Shown here piece after piece: positions 8,547 through 17,994 of a DNA stretch of 64,000 bases; positions within the stretch are counted from its first letter, which is position 1, and each line of letters begins with the position of its first letter. This DNA is from Variovorax sp. OAS795. GTDB lineage: Bacteria; Pseudomonadota; Gammaproteobacteria; Burkholderiales; Burkholderiaceae_C. Under the pieces are notes generated by a model, which searched no databases, was not told the DNA's origin, and saw nothing but the letters and a program-made list of their open reading frames with translations. Location of the stretch: positions 248,001 through 312,000 of the forward strand of contig NZ_JBEPOH010000002.1 of assembly GCF_040546685.1 (NCBI RefSeq), given 5' to 3'. Made by a program: the position numbers and the translations under genes.

Positions 8547-9707
8547 ATGACACGTTTTCTTCATTCTGCCGACTGGCAGATCGGCCGCCAATTCGCGACC
8601 TTCGACGCCGAGCACGCACCGATCCTCGCCGAGGCGCGCATCACCGTGGTCGAGCGGCTGGCGGCGCTGGCCACCGAGCACCGCGTGGATGCGGTGCTCG
8701 TCGCGGGCGACGTGTTCGACGTGCAGACCGTTTCCGAGCGCACGCTGCGCCGGTTGTTCAATGCGCTGGCGGGCTATGCGGGTCCGTGGATCATGATTCC
8801 CGGCAACCACGACGCCGCGCTGGCCGAAAGCGTGTGGACGCGCGCGGCCCGGCTGGGCGTGGTGCCGCCGAACGTCCACCCGCTGCTGGCGCCCGAAGTG
8901 CGCGTCTTCGGGCCGCACGGATTTGCCGTGCTGCCCGCGCCACTCACGCAGCGCCACACCTACAACGACCTCACAGCCTGGTTCGATGCGGCCGAAACTC
9001 CCGCGGGCCTGCTGCGCATCGGCCTGGCGCATGGCAGTGTGCAAGGCCTGCTCTCCGAAGACATCGACTCCGCGAACCCCATCGCGCCCGATCGCGCATC
9101 GACGGCGCGGCTCGACTACCTCGCGCTCGGCGACTGGCACGGCTGCAAGCGCATCGACGCGCGCACCTGGTATGCCGGCACCCCGGAGCCCGACCGCTTC
9201 AAGGACAACGGAGCAGGCCAGGCGCTGCTGGTCGACATCGCCGCGCCAGGCGCCGAGCCGCAGGTGACGCCGATACCGGTGGCGCAATTTCGCTGGCGAT
9301 CCTTCGCCTCGGTGCTGCAGGTCGAGAGCGATGGCCATGCATTGATCGCGCAACTGGCGCAATTGGACGCGCACGATGTGGCCGAACTGCACGTGCGGGG
9401 CCAGGTCGACCTTGCGGGGCTGCGGCGCCTTCAGGCAGCCATCGGGGGTGCGGAGGCGCGGGCGCGCCATTTGCAGGTCGACCTCTCGGCACTGCGGCTC
9501 GTGCCCACGGACGAAGACATTGCAGGCCTGCAAGCCGACGGCTACCTGGGAGAGGTGCTGCAGGAACTGCGCGACGCGCAGGCGGGCGCCGATCCGCACG
9601 CGGCGCGCGTGGCGCAGGATGCCATGGCGCTGCTCGCGGCCGAGCTCGCGCAGAGCGCCCCGGCCGTCGCTGCCTTGTCGGCACACGAGGAGGGCGCCAG
9701 GCCATGA
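8547..9707 (+). CDS. SbcD/YhaO-like DNA repair metallophosphoesterase
   Basis: 386 residues from ATG at 8547. Calcineurin-like phosphoesterase motifs are present: HSADWQIG (6-13), GDVFD (54-58), GNHD (86-89), a later AHGS and GDWHG. These coordinate two metal ions in Mre11/SbcD nucleases. Its stop overlaps the start of the SMC-like ATPase gene (ATGA). The pair therefore matches the two-subunit Mre11-Rad50 plan used for processing DNA ends, closest in style to the YhaO/YhaN subgroup. Confidence 0.88.
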   Translation: MTRFLHSADWQIGRQFATFDAEHAPILAEARITVVERLAALATEHRVDAVLVAGDVFDVQTVSERTLRRLFNALAGYAGPWIMIPGNHDAALAESVWTRAARLGVVPPNVHPLLAPEVRVFGPHGFAVLPAPLTQRHTYNDLTAWFDAAETPAGLLRIGLAHGSVQGLLSEDIDSANPIAPDRASTARLDYLALGDWHGCKRIDARTWYAGTPEPDRFKDNGAGQALLVDIAAPGAEPQVTPIPVAQFRWRSFASVLQVESDGHALIAQLAQLDAHDVAELHVRGQVDLAGLRRLQAAIGGAEARARHLQVDLSALRLVPTDEDIAGLQADGYLGEVLQELRDAQAGADPHAARVAQDAMALLAAELAQSAPAVAALSAHEEGARP

Positions 9708-12367
9708 AGCTGCAGATCACCCGATTGCGCGTCGAGCAGCTGCGCCGCTTTCGCTCGCCGCTCGAACTCAACGGCTTCGAGCCCGGGCTCAACATCCTGG
9801 CCGCGCCCAACGAGGCGGGCAAGAGCACGCTGGTGCGCGCCATTCGCGCGGCCTTCTTCGAGCGCCACCGCTCCACCGCCGTGGAAGACCTGCGGCCCTG
9901 GGGCGAGGGCAGCGGGGCTGCGCCGATGGTCGAGCTCGATTTCCTCCTGGACGGCGAGGGCCACCGGCTCGTGAAGAGCTTCCTGGGCAAGAAGCGCTGC
10001 ACCCTGGCCGCCGGGGCGCGCGCGTTCGACGGCACCGATGCCGAAGACCACCTGGCGCAGCTGTTCGGGTTCTCATTCGCCGGCAAGGGCGCGAGCAAGC
10101 CGGAGAACTGGGGCATCCCGGGCCTGCTTTGGGTGGAGCAGGGACGCGGGCAGGAGCTGGACGTGAGCCACGCGCACGACCACCTGCACGACGCGCTGCG
10201 CGATCCCGCGGGCGATTCGGCCGCGGCCCTGGTCGCGGGCGGCGGGGACGCGATCCTCGACAGCCTGCGCGCCCAGCGCGACGAACTCCTGACCTCGACC
10301 GGCAAGCCGCGCGCCGCGCATGCCGAGGCCATCGCGCAAGTGGCCGCGCTGGAAGCGGAACTCGGCGCGATCGACGCGCAGGTCGCCATCTACCGCCAGC
10401 AGGTCGACCAGCTCGCGCAGATGCGCAACCAGCACCAGGCCGACGAGACCGCCAGGCCCTGGGAATCGCTGCGCGAGGAACTGCTGGTGGCCCAGCGCCG
10501 AAGCAGTGCATTGCAGGCCGGCCAGGAACAACTGCGCAACGACCGCGCGAGATTCCGGCAGCTGCAGGAAACCCGCGAGCTGCTCGCGAAGGAGCTGGCC
10601 GGCCTCGCGCAGCATCAGACCGAAGCGCAAGCGCGCGCGCGTGCCTGTGAAGAGGCCGCCAAGCTGCTGCAGGACGGCGACGCCGCCGTGAGCCACGCGC
10701 GCCAGAACGCGGCAGAGGCGCAGCGCCGCGTCGATGGCGCCCGCCACGCCTGGCGAAGCGCCAGCCAGCAGGCACAGCGCCGCCAGCTCGGCCAGCTGCT
10801 GCAGCAGGCACAGGACGATGCGTCCCGCAGCGCCGAGAGCCTCGCGCGTGCGAAGGAGGCTCATGCGCGGCTGGCAGCGCTGCAAGCCGCCACAGCCGCT
10901 GCGCCGAAGATCCGTGCCGCAGATGTCGAGCAGTTGCACAAGCTCGAGCGCGCGGCGCACGATGCCGATCTGCGCCGCCAGGCCGTGGCCACGCGCTTGC
11001 AGTTCGCGCTGCCCGAAGGCCAGACCCTCCAGCTGGAGGCGCGCAGCGACACACACGACCTGCGCGGCAACGGCGAACGGCTCATCGACGCTCCTGCCAC
11101 GCTGCACCTGCCCGGTGGTGGCAGGCTGGTCATCACGCCGGGGGGCGACGACCTCGCGGCGCTTGCACGCGCGCATGGCGATGCGCGAGATGCCCTGCGT
11201 ACGGCGCTGCGGGCCGCGGGCGTGGACGACATCGCCGAGGCACAGTCGCGGCTCGCCGCTTCGGCCGATCTCGATGCGCAGATCCAGCTCGCGCAGCAGG
11301 CCCTCGGCATCGTCGCACCGCGCGGGCTCGACACGCACGGCAGTGAACTCGCGCAGGCGCAGTCGCGCATCGCCACCGCGCAGGCGGCGCTGCAACGCCT
11401 GCCTGCGGCGGCGGAGACCGATGCGACCCTGTCGATCGAAGAAGCCGAAGCCGCGCAGCAAGCTGCCATCGTGGCCGAGCAGGCCGCGCAGAAGACGCTC
11501 GCCGACGCGCAGCGCCGACAGTCGGCGGCACAGCAAGCGAGCGCGTCGGCGCAGCGCGAACTCGCGGCGGCACAGGCCGCACTCGCCGACCCGGGCCGGC
11601 AGCAGCGCCACGCGCAAGCCACCCAGCAGTGGCTGGCCGTGGGCGCCGAAGCCGAGGCGCTGACCGCCCGCATCGAACAGGCCAGCGCCGAGGTGCAGGC
11701 CGCGCGGCCGGACATCGTGCTGCAGGACATCGACCGGCTGCAGCGCAGCATCGAGCAGCTCACGCGCGGCCATCAGCTGCGCCGCGAACAGCTGTTGCTG
11801 CTCGAGAACACGCTGCAGCAGGCTGGCGCACAGGGCCTCGAAGAACACAGGGAGGCCGTGGCGGGCCAGCTGTCGCAGGCACGCCGCCGGCACGCCGAAC
11901 TGCAGCGCCGCGCCGACGCGCTCGCGCTGCTGTGCCACAAGCTCGAGCAGAAGCGCCAGGCCACGCTGACGCGGCTGCAGGCGCCCTTGCAGGCGCGCAT
12001 GCAGCACTACCTGCCTTTGCTGATGCCCGGGGCCACCGTGCAGATGGACGCGGGGCTTGCGCCCGCGACCTTGACGCGCGTCAACGCGGGCGGCGCTTCG
12101 GAGAGCGGGCAGCTGCAGGAGCTGAGCTTCGGCGCGCGCGAGCAGCTGCGGCTCATCAGCCGCTTTGCCTATGCCGACCTGCTGCAGGAGGCGGGCCGGC
12201 CGACGCTGCTGATCCTTGACGATGCGCTGGTCCACAGCGACGCGCCGCGCCTCGCGCAGATGAAGCGCGCGCTGTTCGATGCGGCGCAGCGCCACCAGGT
12301 GCTGCTGTTCACCTGCCATCCGGAGCACTGGCGCGACATGGGCGTTGCGCTGCGGCCGTTGGCCTGA
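9704..12367 (+). CDS. SMC-like AAA ATPase (YhaN/SbcC-like)
   Basis: 887 residues from the ATG overlapping the nuclease stop. Walker A APNEAGKST lies at residues 34-42. The centre is a long Ala/Gln/Arg-rich coiled coil (about 190-770). The C-terminal ABC signature region (LSFGAREQLRLIS) is followed by Walker B LLILDDALVHSD. It is shorter than SbcC (about 1050), and no CxxC zinc-hook motif is seen in the coiled coil. It should dimerise and gate the partner nuclease on DNA ends. Confidence 0.88.
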   Translation: MKLQITRLRVEQLRRFRSPLELNGFEPGLNILAAPNEAGKSTLVRAIRAAFFERHRSTAVEDLRPWGEGSGAAPMVELDFLLDGEGHRLVKSFLGKKRCTLAAGARAFDGTDAEDHLAQLFGFSFAGKGASKPENWGIPGLLWVEQGRGQELDVSHAHDHLHDALRDPAGDSAAALVAGGGDAILDSLRAQRDELLTSTGKPRAAHAEAIAQVAALEAELGAIDAQVAIYRQQVDQLAQMRNQHQADETARPWESLREELLVAQRRSSALQAGQEQLRNDRARFRQLQETRELLAKELAGLAQHQTEAQARARACEEAAKLLQDGDAAVSHARQNAAEAQRRVDGARHAWRSASQQAQRRQLGQLLQQAQDDASRSAESLARAKEAHARLAALQAATAAAPKIRAADVEQLHKLERAAHDADLRRQAVATRLQFALPEGQTLQLEARSDTHDLRGNGERLIDAPATLHLPGGGRLVITPGGDDLAALARAHGDARDALRTALRAAGVDDIAEAQSRLAASADLDAQIQLAQQALGIVAPRGLDTHGSELAQAQSRIATAQAALQRLPAAAETDATLSIEEAEAAQQAAIVAEQAAQKTLADAQRRQSAAQQASASAQRELAAAQAALADPGRQQRHAQATQQWLAVGAEAEALTARIEQASAEVQAARPDIVLQDIDRLQRSIEQLTRGHQLRREQLLLLENTLQQAGAQGLEEHREAVAGQLSQARRRHAELQRRADALALLCHKLEQKRQATLTRLQAPLQARMQHYLPLLMPGATVQMDAGLAPATLTRVNAGGASESGQLQELSFGAREQLRLISRFAYADLLQEAGRPTLLILDDALVHSDAPRLAQMKRALFDAAQRHQVLLFTCHPEHWRDMGVALRPLA

Positions 12368-12398
12368 CGCGCCTGCCAGGATACGCCCCCACGCGCCC

Positions 12399-13334
12399 CT
12401 ACGCGCCGCTTCGCCGCGGCGGCCTGGAGAAAACCGAGAAGCGCTCCTGGATGTTCTTCAGCAGCTGCTGCGCGGCCAGCGGCAGCGGCCGGCCCTGGCG
12501 CACGACGAGGCGCACCTTCGCGCCTTTGCACAGCGGATGCGACAGGTCCAGCGCCACGAGCTCGCCAGCCGCGATCTCGGGTTCGGCCGCCAGGCCCGCG
12601 CCGATGAAGGTCACGCCATCGGTCGACTTCACGAAGCGCTTGAGCCCGACCACGGAATTGCAGCGCAGGCTGGGCTGCAACGTCACGTGCTCGGCGTATT
12701 CGAGCAGCTCGACCAGCCTCCCCACGCCGTAGCCCGGCGGCATCAGCCCGAGCGGATAACCCATGATCTGCCGCACGCTCAGCGCCCCCGCGATGCGCGT
12801 GAGCGGATGGCCGCTGCGCACCAGCAGCTTGGCCGGCGCAGCGGCGCTCGCGACGACCTGCAGCCGCGCGTCCGACTGCGGGTTGTAGGCGATGCCGATG
12901 TGCGCGGTGTCGTCGCCGACCGCATCGACCAGCGCGCTCACGGGCAGCGCATCGAGCGCGATCGAAAGCTTCGGATGCGCACTGCAGAATGGCCCCACCA
13001 CCTGTTCGAGCAGGCCGTCGACGAAGCCTTCGCTCGCCACGATGCGCACCTTGCCGGCCTCCATCGATTCGATGGCGCGCAGCCTTTCGGCGAGCCGCTC
13101 CTGTTGTGCCTGGCATCCGCGCCAGTACTCGAGCAGATGGTGGGCGGCGTCCGTCGGCACCACGCCGCGCGCCTGCCTTTCGAACAGCGTGAGGCCCAGC
13201 TCTTCCTCCAGCAGCGCCACCTGCCGCGTGATGACCGACGGCGCGGTGTTGAGTGCGTCCGCGGCGCCGCGGATGGTGCCCTGCACCAGCACCTCGTGGA
13301 AGTAGCGCAGCCGCTTCTGGTTGATGTCGCGCAT
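12399..13334 (-). CDS. LysR-family transcriptional regulator
   Basis: 311 residues from ATG at 13334 ([15 protein letters not shown]). The alternative ATG at 13364 lies inside a perfect operator-like palindrome (13356-13372), so the shorter start is preferred. Contains the winged helix ([20 protein letters not shown]) and the LysR substrate domain. It is divergent from a Bug gene and an M81 peptidase gene, which it probably controls. Confidence 0.9.
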   Translation of the reverse strand: MRDINQKRLRYFHEVLVQGTIRGAADALNTAPSVITRQVALLEEELGLTLFERQARGVVPTDAAHHLLEYWRGCQAQQERLAERLRAIESMEAGKVRIVASEGFVDGLLEQVVGPFCSAHPKLSIALDALPVSALVDAVGDDTAHIGIAYNPQSDARLQVVASAAAPAKLLVRSGHPLTRIAGALSVRQIMGYPLGLMPPGYGVGRLVELLEYAEHVTLQPSLRCNSVVGLKRFVKSTDGVTFIGAGLAAEPEIAAGELVALDLSHPLCKGAKVRLVVRQGRPLPLAAQQLLKNIQERFSVFSRPPRRSGA

Positions 13335-13355
13335 GGGTTCCGCTCCGCCAGGGGT

Positions 13356-13372
13356 GTTGCCCATAGGGCAAC
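13356..13372. promoter_or_regulatory. LysR operator-like palindrome (T-N11-A)
   Basis: A perfect inverted repeat, GTTGCCC-ATA-GGGCAAC, which includes a T-N11-A element (T at 13358, A at 13370). It lies 22 bases upstream of the chosen LysR start, in the divergent gap facing the Bug gene. Position and form fit a LysR autoregulatory/activation site; binding is inferred. Confidence 0.6.
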
Positions 13373-13476
13373 GAAGTGGTCAAAAAATTGCTGTTGCTCG
13401 AACTCATGCTACATCAAACAATCCGCCTCACCCCACCCGCGCTGCCCTGTGAAGCGCTGTTTGAAAAGAGGATGAC

Positions 13477-14490
13477 ATGCGAGCCACCACACCGAAATCC
13501 TTCGCCCGGCTGATCACCATCACGGCCGCTCTCTTCGGCGCCGTCGCGGGCAGTGCACCGGCTCTTGCGGCCGATGTCTTTCCGTCCCGGCCGGTCACCA
13601 TGCTGGTGGCGTTTCCGCCCGGCGGGCCCGCGGACGTGCTGGCGCGCGCCATGCAGCCGACCATGGCACGGGTGCTGGGCCAGCCCTTCATCATCGAGAA
13701 CCTTCCGGGCGCGGGCGGCGCGCTGGCGGTGCAGCGCATGCTGTCGCGTCCGGCGGACGGCTATACGCTGATCATGGGGTCGCCGAACGAGGCGATCCTG
13801 GCGCCGCTGTCCAACGCATCGGCAAAGTACAAGCCCGAGGATCTCGCGCTGCTGGCGCCCATCTCGACCCATCCGCTGGTGGTGATGGCGCGCAACGGCC
13901 TGCCGTATTCGTCGCTGGAGCAGGTGATTGCCGCCGGCCGCAAAGCCGGCAGCCCCGGCCTGACCTTCGGCAGCCCGGGCCATGGATCGATGTACCACAT
14001 CGTCTCCGAATACATCGCGCAGACCACCGGCGCCAAGCTGCTGCACGTGCCCTACAAGGGCGCCACGCCGATGATGCAGGACCTCGCGGGCCAGCAGATC
14101 GACATCACGATCCTGCCGAACCTCGGCGCCTCCACGCAGCTGCTCGAAACCCACAAGATCAAGGCGCTCGACGTGCTGGACACGCAGCGCATGCGCACGC
14201 TGCCCGATGTGCCCGCGATCGCCGAGAGCACGCTGGCGCAGAAGCAGGCGCTGGTCTACGCCATCTGGCTCGCCGTCATGGCCCGGGACGGCATGCCGGC
14301 CGACCGCGCCCGGGTGCTGATGGAAGCCTCGCAGCAGGCGATCCACTCCCCCGAGATGGCGCGGGCCCTCGCGCTCTCCGGCGTAGAGGCCATGAAGCCG
14401 CAGTCGCTCGAAGCCTCGGCAAAGTTCTATGCTGGCGAGAGCGAAAAGTTCAGGAAGATGGCGCGCTCCATCCAGCTCACGCCGCAGTGA
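13477..14490 (+). CDS. Bug/TctC-family periplasmic solute-binding protein
   Basis: 337 residues with a signal peptide (cleavage near APALAADVFPSRP). Family motifs include VAFPPGGPADVLARA, FIIENLPGAGG and HVPYKGATPMMQDL. It is the first gene downstream of the divergent LysR, followed 46 bases later by the M81 peptidase gene. No TctAB permease is nearby. Ligand unknown; the partner gene suggests a small peptide-like or amide-containing compound. Confidence 0.92.
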   Translation: MRATTPKSFARLITITAALFGAVAGSAPALAADVFPSRPVTMLVAFPPGGPADVLARAMQPTMARVLGQPFIIENLPGAGGALAVQRMLSRPADGYTLIMGSPNEAILAPLSNASAKYKPEDLALLAPISTHPLVVMARNGLPYSSLEQVIAAGRKAGSPGLTFGSPGHGSMYHIVSEYIAQTTGAKLLHVPYKGATPMMQDLAGQQIDITILPNLGASTQLLETHKIKALDVLDTQRMRTLPDVPAIAESTLAQKQALVYAIWLAVMARDGMPADRARVLMEASQQAIHSPEMARALALSGVEAMKPQSLEASAKFYAGESEKFRKMARSIQLTPQ

Positions 14491-14536
14491 CCCTTCGCCG
14501 CCAACCTTCGATCGCTGTCCGATCAGAAAGCACACC

Positions 14537-16027
14537 GTGAACATCCTTGTCGCCGGTTTCCAGCATGAGACCAACACCTTCGCGCCCACCGTGGCGTCCT
14601 ACGAGAGCTTCGTGCGCGGGGAGGACTTTCCGGGACTGGTCCGCGGCGAGGCGGTCTTCGGACTGCTCAACGTCAACCTGCCCGCGAGCGGCTTCATCAA
14701 TTTCGTCCGGGCCGAGGGGCACGGCGTCACGCCCGTGATCTGGGCCGGTGCCGGCGCTTCGGCCCACGTGACGACCGAAGCGTACGAGCGCATCGCGGGC
14801 GAGATCGTCGAGGCCGCCAGGACCGCGTCGTTCGATGCCATCTACCTGGACCTGCACGGCGCCATGGTCGCGCAACACCTGGACGACGGCGAGGGCGAGC
14901 TGCTCGCACGCATCCGCGCCGTGGTGGGAAGCGGAATGAAGATCGTGGTGTCGCTCGATTCGCACGCCAATGTGACGCAGCAGATCCTTTCGCTCGCCGA
15001 CGGCGTGGTCGCCTACCGCACCTATCCGCACATCGACATGGCCGATGCAGGCCGCCGCGCGGGCGAGCTCCTGTTGGCGCTGATGCGCGCCGGCAGGGCT
15101 GCGCACCTCGTCGCGCGGCGCGTGCCCTTCCTTATTCCGGTCAACAGCATGTCGACCATGATGCAGCCCGCGCGCGGCGTGTACGACCTGCTGGAGGAAC
15201 TGGAACCGGGCGTGCTCTCGCTGTCCTTTGCGCCGGGCTTTCCGGCGGCCGACTTCGCCGAATGCGGGCCTGTGGTCTGGGGCTATGGCTTCGACGAGGC
15301 CGCCACCGCACAGGCCGTCGAGGCGCTGTTCTCGCGCGTATGCGCGCCCGAAGCGCAGTGGGCCGTGCGCTTCGACGAGCCCGACGCGGCGGTGCTGCAC
15401 GCGATGCGCATTGCCCAGGCGGCCAGCAAGCCGGTGATCATCGCGGACACGCAGGACAACCCCGGTGTCGGCGGAGACTCCAACACCACCGGCATGCTCC
15501 GCGCGCTGCTCCGGCACGGTGCGCAGGGCGCGGCCATCGGCCTGATCTGCGATCCCGCCGCCGCGGCCGCGGCGCATCGGGCGGGCGTCGGAGCCCGGAT
15601 CGACATCGCGCTGGGCGGCTGTCCGCAGGTCGCCGGCGACGAGCCGCTCTGCGCCAGCTTCGAGGTCGAGGCGTTGTCCGATGGCAAGTTCGTCTACGGC
15701 GGCCCGATGATGAACGGCAAGGCTTCGGATCTGGGGTTGATGGCGCAGCTGCGCATCGGCGGGGTGCGCGTTGCGGTGAGCTCGGCCAAGGCGCAATTGC
15801 TCGACCGCAACATGTACCGCACGGTCGGCATCGAGCCGGCGGACATGAAGATCCTCGTGAACAAGAGCTCGGTGCATTTTCGCGCCGACTTCGCGCCCAT
15901 TGCCGAAGAGATCCTCGTGGCCCGTGCGCCGGGACCCTTCATCGCCGACCCGGCCGAGCTGCCGTGGAAGAAGCTGGCGCCCGGTATGCGCCTCGCGCCG
16001 GAAGGCCCGGCCTTCGAGGGGCGATGA
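14537..16027 (+). CDS. M81-family (MlrC-like) metallopeptidase
   Basis: 496 residues from GTG at 14537 (reads M-NILVAGFQHETNTFAP). The N-terminal DUF1485-type domain with the FQHETNTF motif is the hallmark of the MlrC family. Further conserved stretches are LDLHGAMV, SLDSHAN, TYPHIDM and ADTQDNPGVGGDSNTTG. MlrC takes part in microcystin peptide breakdown in sphingomonads, but most homologues have other, unknown substrates. It sits in an operon with a Bug protein, suggesting uptake followed by hydrolysis of a small amide or peptide-like substrate. Confidence 0.88.
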   Translation: MNILVAGFQHETNTFAPTVASYESFVRGEDFPGLVRGEAVFGLLNVNLPASGFINFVRAEGHGVTPVIWAGAGASAHVTTEAYERIAGEIVEAARTASFDAIYLDLHGAMVAQHLDDGEGELLARIRAVVGSGMKIVVSLDSHANVTQQILSLADGVVAYRTYPHIDMADAGRRAGELLLALMRAGRAAHLVARRVPFLIPVNSMSTMMQPARGVYDLLEELEPGVLSLSFAPGFPAADFAECGPVVWGYGFDEAATAQAVEALFSRVCAPEAQWAVRFDEPDAAVLHAMRIAQAASKPVIIADTQDNPGVGGDSNTTGMLRALLRHGAQGAAIGLICDPAAAAAAHRAGVGARIDIALGGCPQVAGDEPLCASFEVEALSDGKFVYGGPMMNGKASDLGLMAQLRIGGVRVAVSSAKAQLLDRNMYRTVGIEPADMKILVNKSSVHFRADFAPIAEEILVARAPGPFIADPAELPWKKLAPGMRLAPEGPAFEGR

Positions 16028-16052
16028 GCGGTATTGGTTACAAGCGGTGAAC

Positions 16053-16083
16053 CGGCGAAACCCGCCTCTTTTCGCGGGCGCCG
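16053..16083 (+). terminator. Possible terminator hairpin after the M81 peptidase gene
   Basis: Nested inverted repeat: CGGCG (16053-16057) with CGCCG (16079-16083), and CCCGC (16061-16065) with GCGGG (16074-16078). It starts 26 bases after the stop codon. No run of T follows, so it may be a stabilising or weak bidirectional hairpin rather than a true intrinsic terminator. Confidence 0.3.
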
Positions 16084-16122
16084 AAAAGTGGCATGTTGTG
16101 TGCTCGTTCCGAGGAGCACCCG

Positions 16123-17064
16123 ATGGCCACTGCCCGTTCTATCGCTTCGCTGTCGCTGGGCTTCGGCCTGGTTTCGATTCCGGTCCGGCTCTACTCGGCC
16201 ACCGAAGGGTCGGCGACGGTGCATTTCAACCTGCTGTCCAAGGAAGGCGAGCGGGTGAAGCAGCAGTACGTTTCCGCCACCGACCCCCAGAAGGTGGTTC
16301 CGCGCGCCGAGATGGTCAAGGGCTACGAGTTCGAGAAAGACCGCTTCGTGATCTTCAAGCCAGAGGAGCTCAAGGCGCTGGAGGAGGGCGCAAGCCACCT
16401 GATCGACATCGTCGCCTTCATCCCGGCGGATGCGGTGGACCCGATCTACTACGACAAGCCCTACTACCTGGCGCCCGACAAGCGCGGCGGCAAGCCCTAC
16501 AACCTGCTCAAGAAGGCGATGCTCGAGAGCGGCCGCTGCGCGCTCGCCAAGTGGGCGTGGAAGTCGAAGCAGTACGTGGTGCAGGTGCGCGCGAAGGAGG
16601 AGGGGCTGATCCTGCAGCAGTTGCTGTATGCGGACGAGGTGCGCTCGCTGGAGGACCTGGACATCGAGCAGCTGGAGCCGAGCGCCTCGGAGCTCAAGCT
16701 CGCGCTGCAGCTCATCGACCAGATCTCGCAGGAAAGCTACGAACCCGCGATGTTCGAGGACGAGGAAAAGAAGCGCATCCTTGCCGCCATCGACGCGAAG
16801 ATCGCGGGCGAAGAGATCGTGGCTGCGGAGCACCCGGAGGACGCAGCGGGCGGGCAGGTGATCGACCTCGCGGAAATGCTCAAGGCCAGCCTGGCGCGCA
16901 ACTCGACCTCGGGCCCGCAGGTGCGCACGGCGGCGCCGAAGCGCAGCGCCAGCCCGCCGGCCGTGGCGCCCTTGCGCAGTGTCTCCAGCAAGGCCAAGCG
17001 CGCGCCCAAGGTGCCTGAAAAGGCCGAGGCTCCGGCTCCTTCGCGCGCGCGCATGAAGAAGTGA
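16123..17064 (+). CDS. Ku protein, first copy (non-homologous end joining)
   Basis: 313 residues from ATG at 16123, with GAGGAG 7 bases upstream. It has the bacterial Ku core: ARSIASLSLGFGLVSIPVRLY at the start, DRFVIFKPEELKAL and the KPYYLAPDKRGGKPYNLL bridge region. Bacterial Ku homodimers ring DNA ends and recruit LigD. The C-terminal tail (PKRSASPP..RAPKVPEKAEAP) is moderately basic. No LigD gene is in the window. Its stop overlaps the GTG of the MerR/TPR gene, and a second Ku follows. Confidence 0.92.
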   Translation: MATARSIASLSLGFGLVSIPVRLYSATEGSATVHFNLLSKEGERVKQQYVSATDPQKVVPRAEMVKGYEFEKDRFVIFKPEELKALEEGASHLIDIVAFIPADAVDPIYYDKPYYLAPDKRGGKPYNLLKKAMLESGRCALAKWAWKSKQYVVQVRAKEEGLILQQLLYADEVRSLEDLDIEQLEPSASELKLALQLIDQISQESYEPAMFEDEEKKRILAAIDAKIAGEEIVAAEHPEDAAGGQVIDLAEMLKASLARNSTSGPQVRTAAPKRSASPPAVAPLRSVSSKAKRAPKVPEKAEAPAPSRARMKK

Positions 17065-17903
17065 AAGCCCCGGCCGAAACCTCGTCGCCCTACACCCTGC
17101 GCGGCGTGGTCCAGCTGCTGGGGCTCTCGCGGCATGCCGTGAGCAAGCTCATCGAGCTCGGCTTCGTGGCGCCGGTGAAGACGCCGGCGGGAAGCTGGCA
17201 GTTCTCGTTCCAGGACGTGGTCCTCCTGCGCTCCGCCCATGAGCTGCGCGCGGCGCGCATCCCGACGCGGCAGATTCTCCGGTCCTTGCGGCAGCTGCGG
17301 TCCACCTTGCCCGCGGAGATGCCGCTGGCCGGCATCCGCATCAAGGCCGAGGGCGACCGGGTGACCGTGCGCTCGCCCCATGCGCACTGGGAGCCCGACA
17401 CCGGCCAGCTGCTGCTGGACCTGAGCGTGGCGCCGGGCAAGGGCTCGGTGAGCCTGCTGTTCTCCCAGCAGGGCCAGGCCTCCGCGCCCGCCGACCTCGA
17501 TGCCCTCTTCGAGCAAGCCGAGGCGCTGGAGGCGACGTCGCCCCAGGCGGCGGAAGCCGCTTACCGGCAGATCCTGGACGAGGAGCCGACCTACGCCCAT
17601 GCCTACCTCAACCTGGGCTTCATGCTCTGCGAGGCGGGCCGCTGCGACGAGGCCGCCGACCTGTACGACCAGGGCGTGCGGCACTGCGGCGACGACCCCC
17701 TGATGCACTACAACCATGCCGTGGCGCTGGAGGGGGCCGGGCGCATCCGGGACGCGCTGGCCAGCTACGAGAAGGCGCTGCAGCTGCAGCCCGACCTCGC
17801 GGACGCCCACAAGAACGCCGCGCTGCTGTACGCGGAACTCGGCCAGAAGCAGCTCGCGATCCGGCACTTCAGCGCCTTCCGGCGTCTTCAGGGCAAGACG
17901 TAG
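17061..17903 (+). CDS. MerR-like HTH protein with tetratricopeptide repeats
   Basis: 280 residues, GTG start overlapping the Ku stop (GTGA). Residues about 10-75 are a MerR-type winged helix (TLRGVVQLLGLSRHAVSKLIELGFVAP). A middle linker follows, then TPR units from about 150 to 275 (YAHAYLNLGFMLCEAGRCDEAADLYDQG; IRDALASYEKALQLQPDLADAHKNAALLYAELG). The fusion is DNA-binding plus protein-interaction. Its place between two Ku genes suggests a role in regulating or assembling the end-joining machinery; that role is not established. Confidence 0.85.
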   Translation: MKAPAETSSPYTLRGVVQLLGLSRHAVSKLIELGFVAPVKTPAGSWQFSFQDVVLLRSAHELRAARIPTRQILRSLRQLRSTLPAEMPLAGIRIKAEGDRVTVRSPHAHWEPDTGQLLLDLSVAPGKGSVSLLFSQQGQASAPADLDALFEQAEALEATSPQAAEAAYRQILDEEPTYAHAYLNLGFMLCEAGRCDEAADLYDQGVRHCGDDPLMHYNHAVALEGAGRIRDALASYEKALQLQPDLADAHKNAALLYAELGQKQLAIRHFSAFRRLQGKT

Positions 17904-17994
17904 GCGCCACGTGGCGTCCTCCTACGAGCGATGCGGCCGCACCGCGCTAGGGTCGGCGCATCCGGCCCATGGCGTGGCCGCAAGGAGTTGAATC

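Noticed and set aside
10073..12328. 751-codon antisense frame opposite the SMC-like ATPase gene
   Set aside because: Mirror of a coiled-coil gene with strongly biased GC at third positions; no start signal or domain.
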